Assembly (NCBI GenBank): GCA_914767715.1
Contig: OU612066.1
Span: 38,230,283 to 38,294,282 of the forward strand
DNA length: 64,000 bases
Source: Membranipora membranacea
Lineage: Eukaryota > Bryozoa > Gymnolaemata > Cheilostomatida > Membraniporidae
Reading direction: 5' to 3'
The notes under the pieces were generated by a model, which ran no database searches, had not been told where the DNA came from, and saw only the letters and a list, made by a program, of their open reading frames with translations. Made by a program: the position numbers and the translations under genes. Positions 63,397-64,000 of the stretch are shown here, in pieces (within the stretch, counting starts at the first letter, position 1; each line of letters starts with the position of its first letter).

Positions 63397-64000
63397 GCAG
63401 AGTACCACTGTGCTGAGGTAGCAGAGTACCACTGTGCTGAGGTAGCAGAGTACCACTGTGCTGAGGTAGCAGAGTACCACTGTGCTGAGGTAGCAGAGTA
63501 CCACTGTGCTGAGGTAGCAGAGTACCACTGTGCTGAGGTAGCAGAGTACCACTGTGCTGAGGTAGCAGAGTACCACTGTGCTGAGGTAGCAGAGTACCAC
63601 TGTACTGAGGTAGCAGAGTACCACTGTGCTGAGGTAGCAGAGTACCACTGTGCTGAGGTAGCAGAGTACCACTGTGCTGAGGTAGCAGAGTACCACTGTA
63701 CTGAGGTAGCAGAGTACCACTGTGCTGAGGTAGCAGAGTACCACTGTGCTGAGGTAGCAGAGTACCACTGTGCTGAGGTAGCAGAGTACCACTGTACTGA
63801 GGTAGCAGAGTACCACTGTGCTGAGGTAGCAGAGTACCACTGTGCTGAGGTAGCAGAGTACCACTGTACTGAGGTAGCAGAGTACCACTGTGCTGAGGTA
63901 GCAGAGTACCACTGTACTGAGGTAGCAGAGTACCACTGTGCTGAGGTAGCAGAGTACCACTGTGCTGAGGTAGTAGAGTACCACTGTACTGAGGTAGCAG
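63397..64000. repeat. 24-bp minisatellite, about 25 copies, running off the window
   Basis: The unit begins GCAGAGTACCACTGTGCTGA and ends GGTA. Copies differ mainly at one site (GCTGAGG or ACTGAGG). The period is a multiple of three, so the minus strand is open as a repeated octapeptide (CYLSTVVL), which I regard as non-coding. It lies upstream of the first PAK exon in view, so probably in an intron of that gene. Confidence 0.95.

Noticed and set aside
63334-63984. Long minus-strand open frame of repeated CYLSTVVL
   Set aside because: It is only the translation of a 24-bp minisatellite; no splice or codon evidence for a gene.

Overview
The window is nuclear DNA from an animal. Genes are split into many short exons with GT..AG introns, whose reading phases join without a break, and the protein set is metazoan: sorting nexin 8, the ciliary protein IQCE, VMA21, a CCDC59/FYV7-type rRNA-processing factor, the ER co-chaperone DNAJB9 and two p21-activated-kinase (PAK) type kinases. 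The DNA is AT-rich, introns are mostly 0.2-3 kb, and there are non-LTR retrotransposon and SINE scraps, minisatellites and short palindromic insertions. This suggests an intron-rich, slowly evolving invertebrate; I cannot name the phylum. All exon chains below were built by hand from splice signals, frame and family similarity.

Layout. 1-8.7 kb: SNX8 on the minus strand (13 coding exons, 529 aa). 8.7-10 kb: an intergenic stretch from which SNX8 and IQCE diverge. 10-23.2 kb: IQCE on the plus strand (15 coding exons, 764 aa). Its one giant intron (14148-20360) holds an antisense cluster of ankyrin-repeat-like genes with uninterrupted coding regions: two intact (516 and 517 aa) and one decayed. 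25.2-26.7 kb: a fourth member (508 aa), whose last third is almost identical in DNA to the second. 26.7-29.7 kb: intergenic, with MITE-like and foldback elements. 29.8-30.0 kb: VMA21 (plus), tail to tail with a CCDC59/FYV7-like gene (minus, 30.4-33.5 kb). 33.5-36.7 kb: SINE, LINE remnant and the 5' noncoding part of DNAJB9. 36.7-38.0 kb: DNAJB9 (plus). 39.3-39.8 kb: a hierarchical minisatellite. 40.6-55.2 kb: a PAK-family kinase (725 aa, minus) with no CRIB domain and a long acidic, tyrosine-studded N-terminus. 58.4-62.8 kb: the kinase half of a conventional PAK (minus), whose N-terminal exons lie beyond the right edge. 63.4-64.0 kb: a 24-bp minisatellite in that gene.

The genes do not form one pathway; most are housekeeping or signalling genes. 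The least conventional items are the intron-nested ankyrin family with its mosaic divergence, the CRIB-less PAK paralogue, and a family of very short palindromes flanked by direct repeats that look like target-site duplications, scattered through introns and intergenic DNA.
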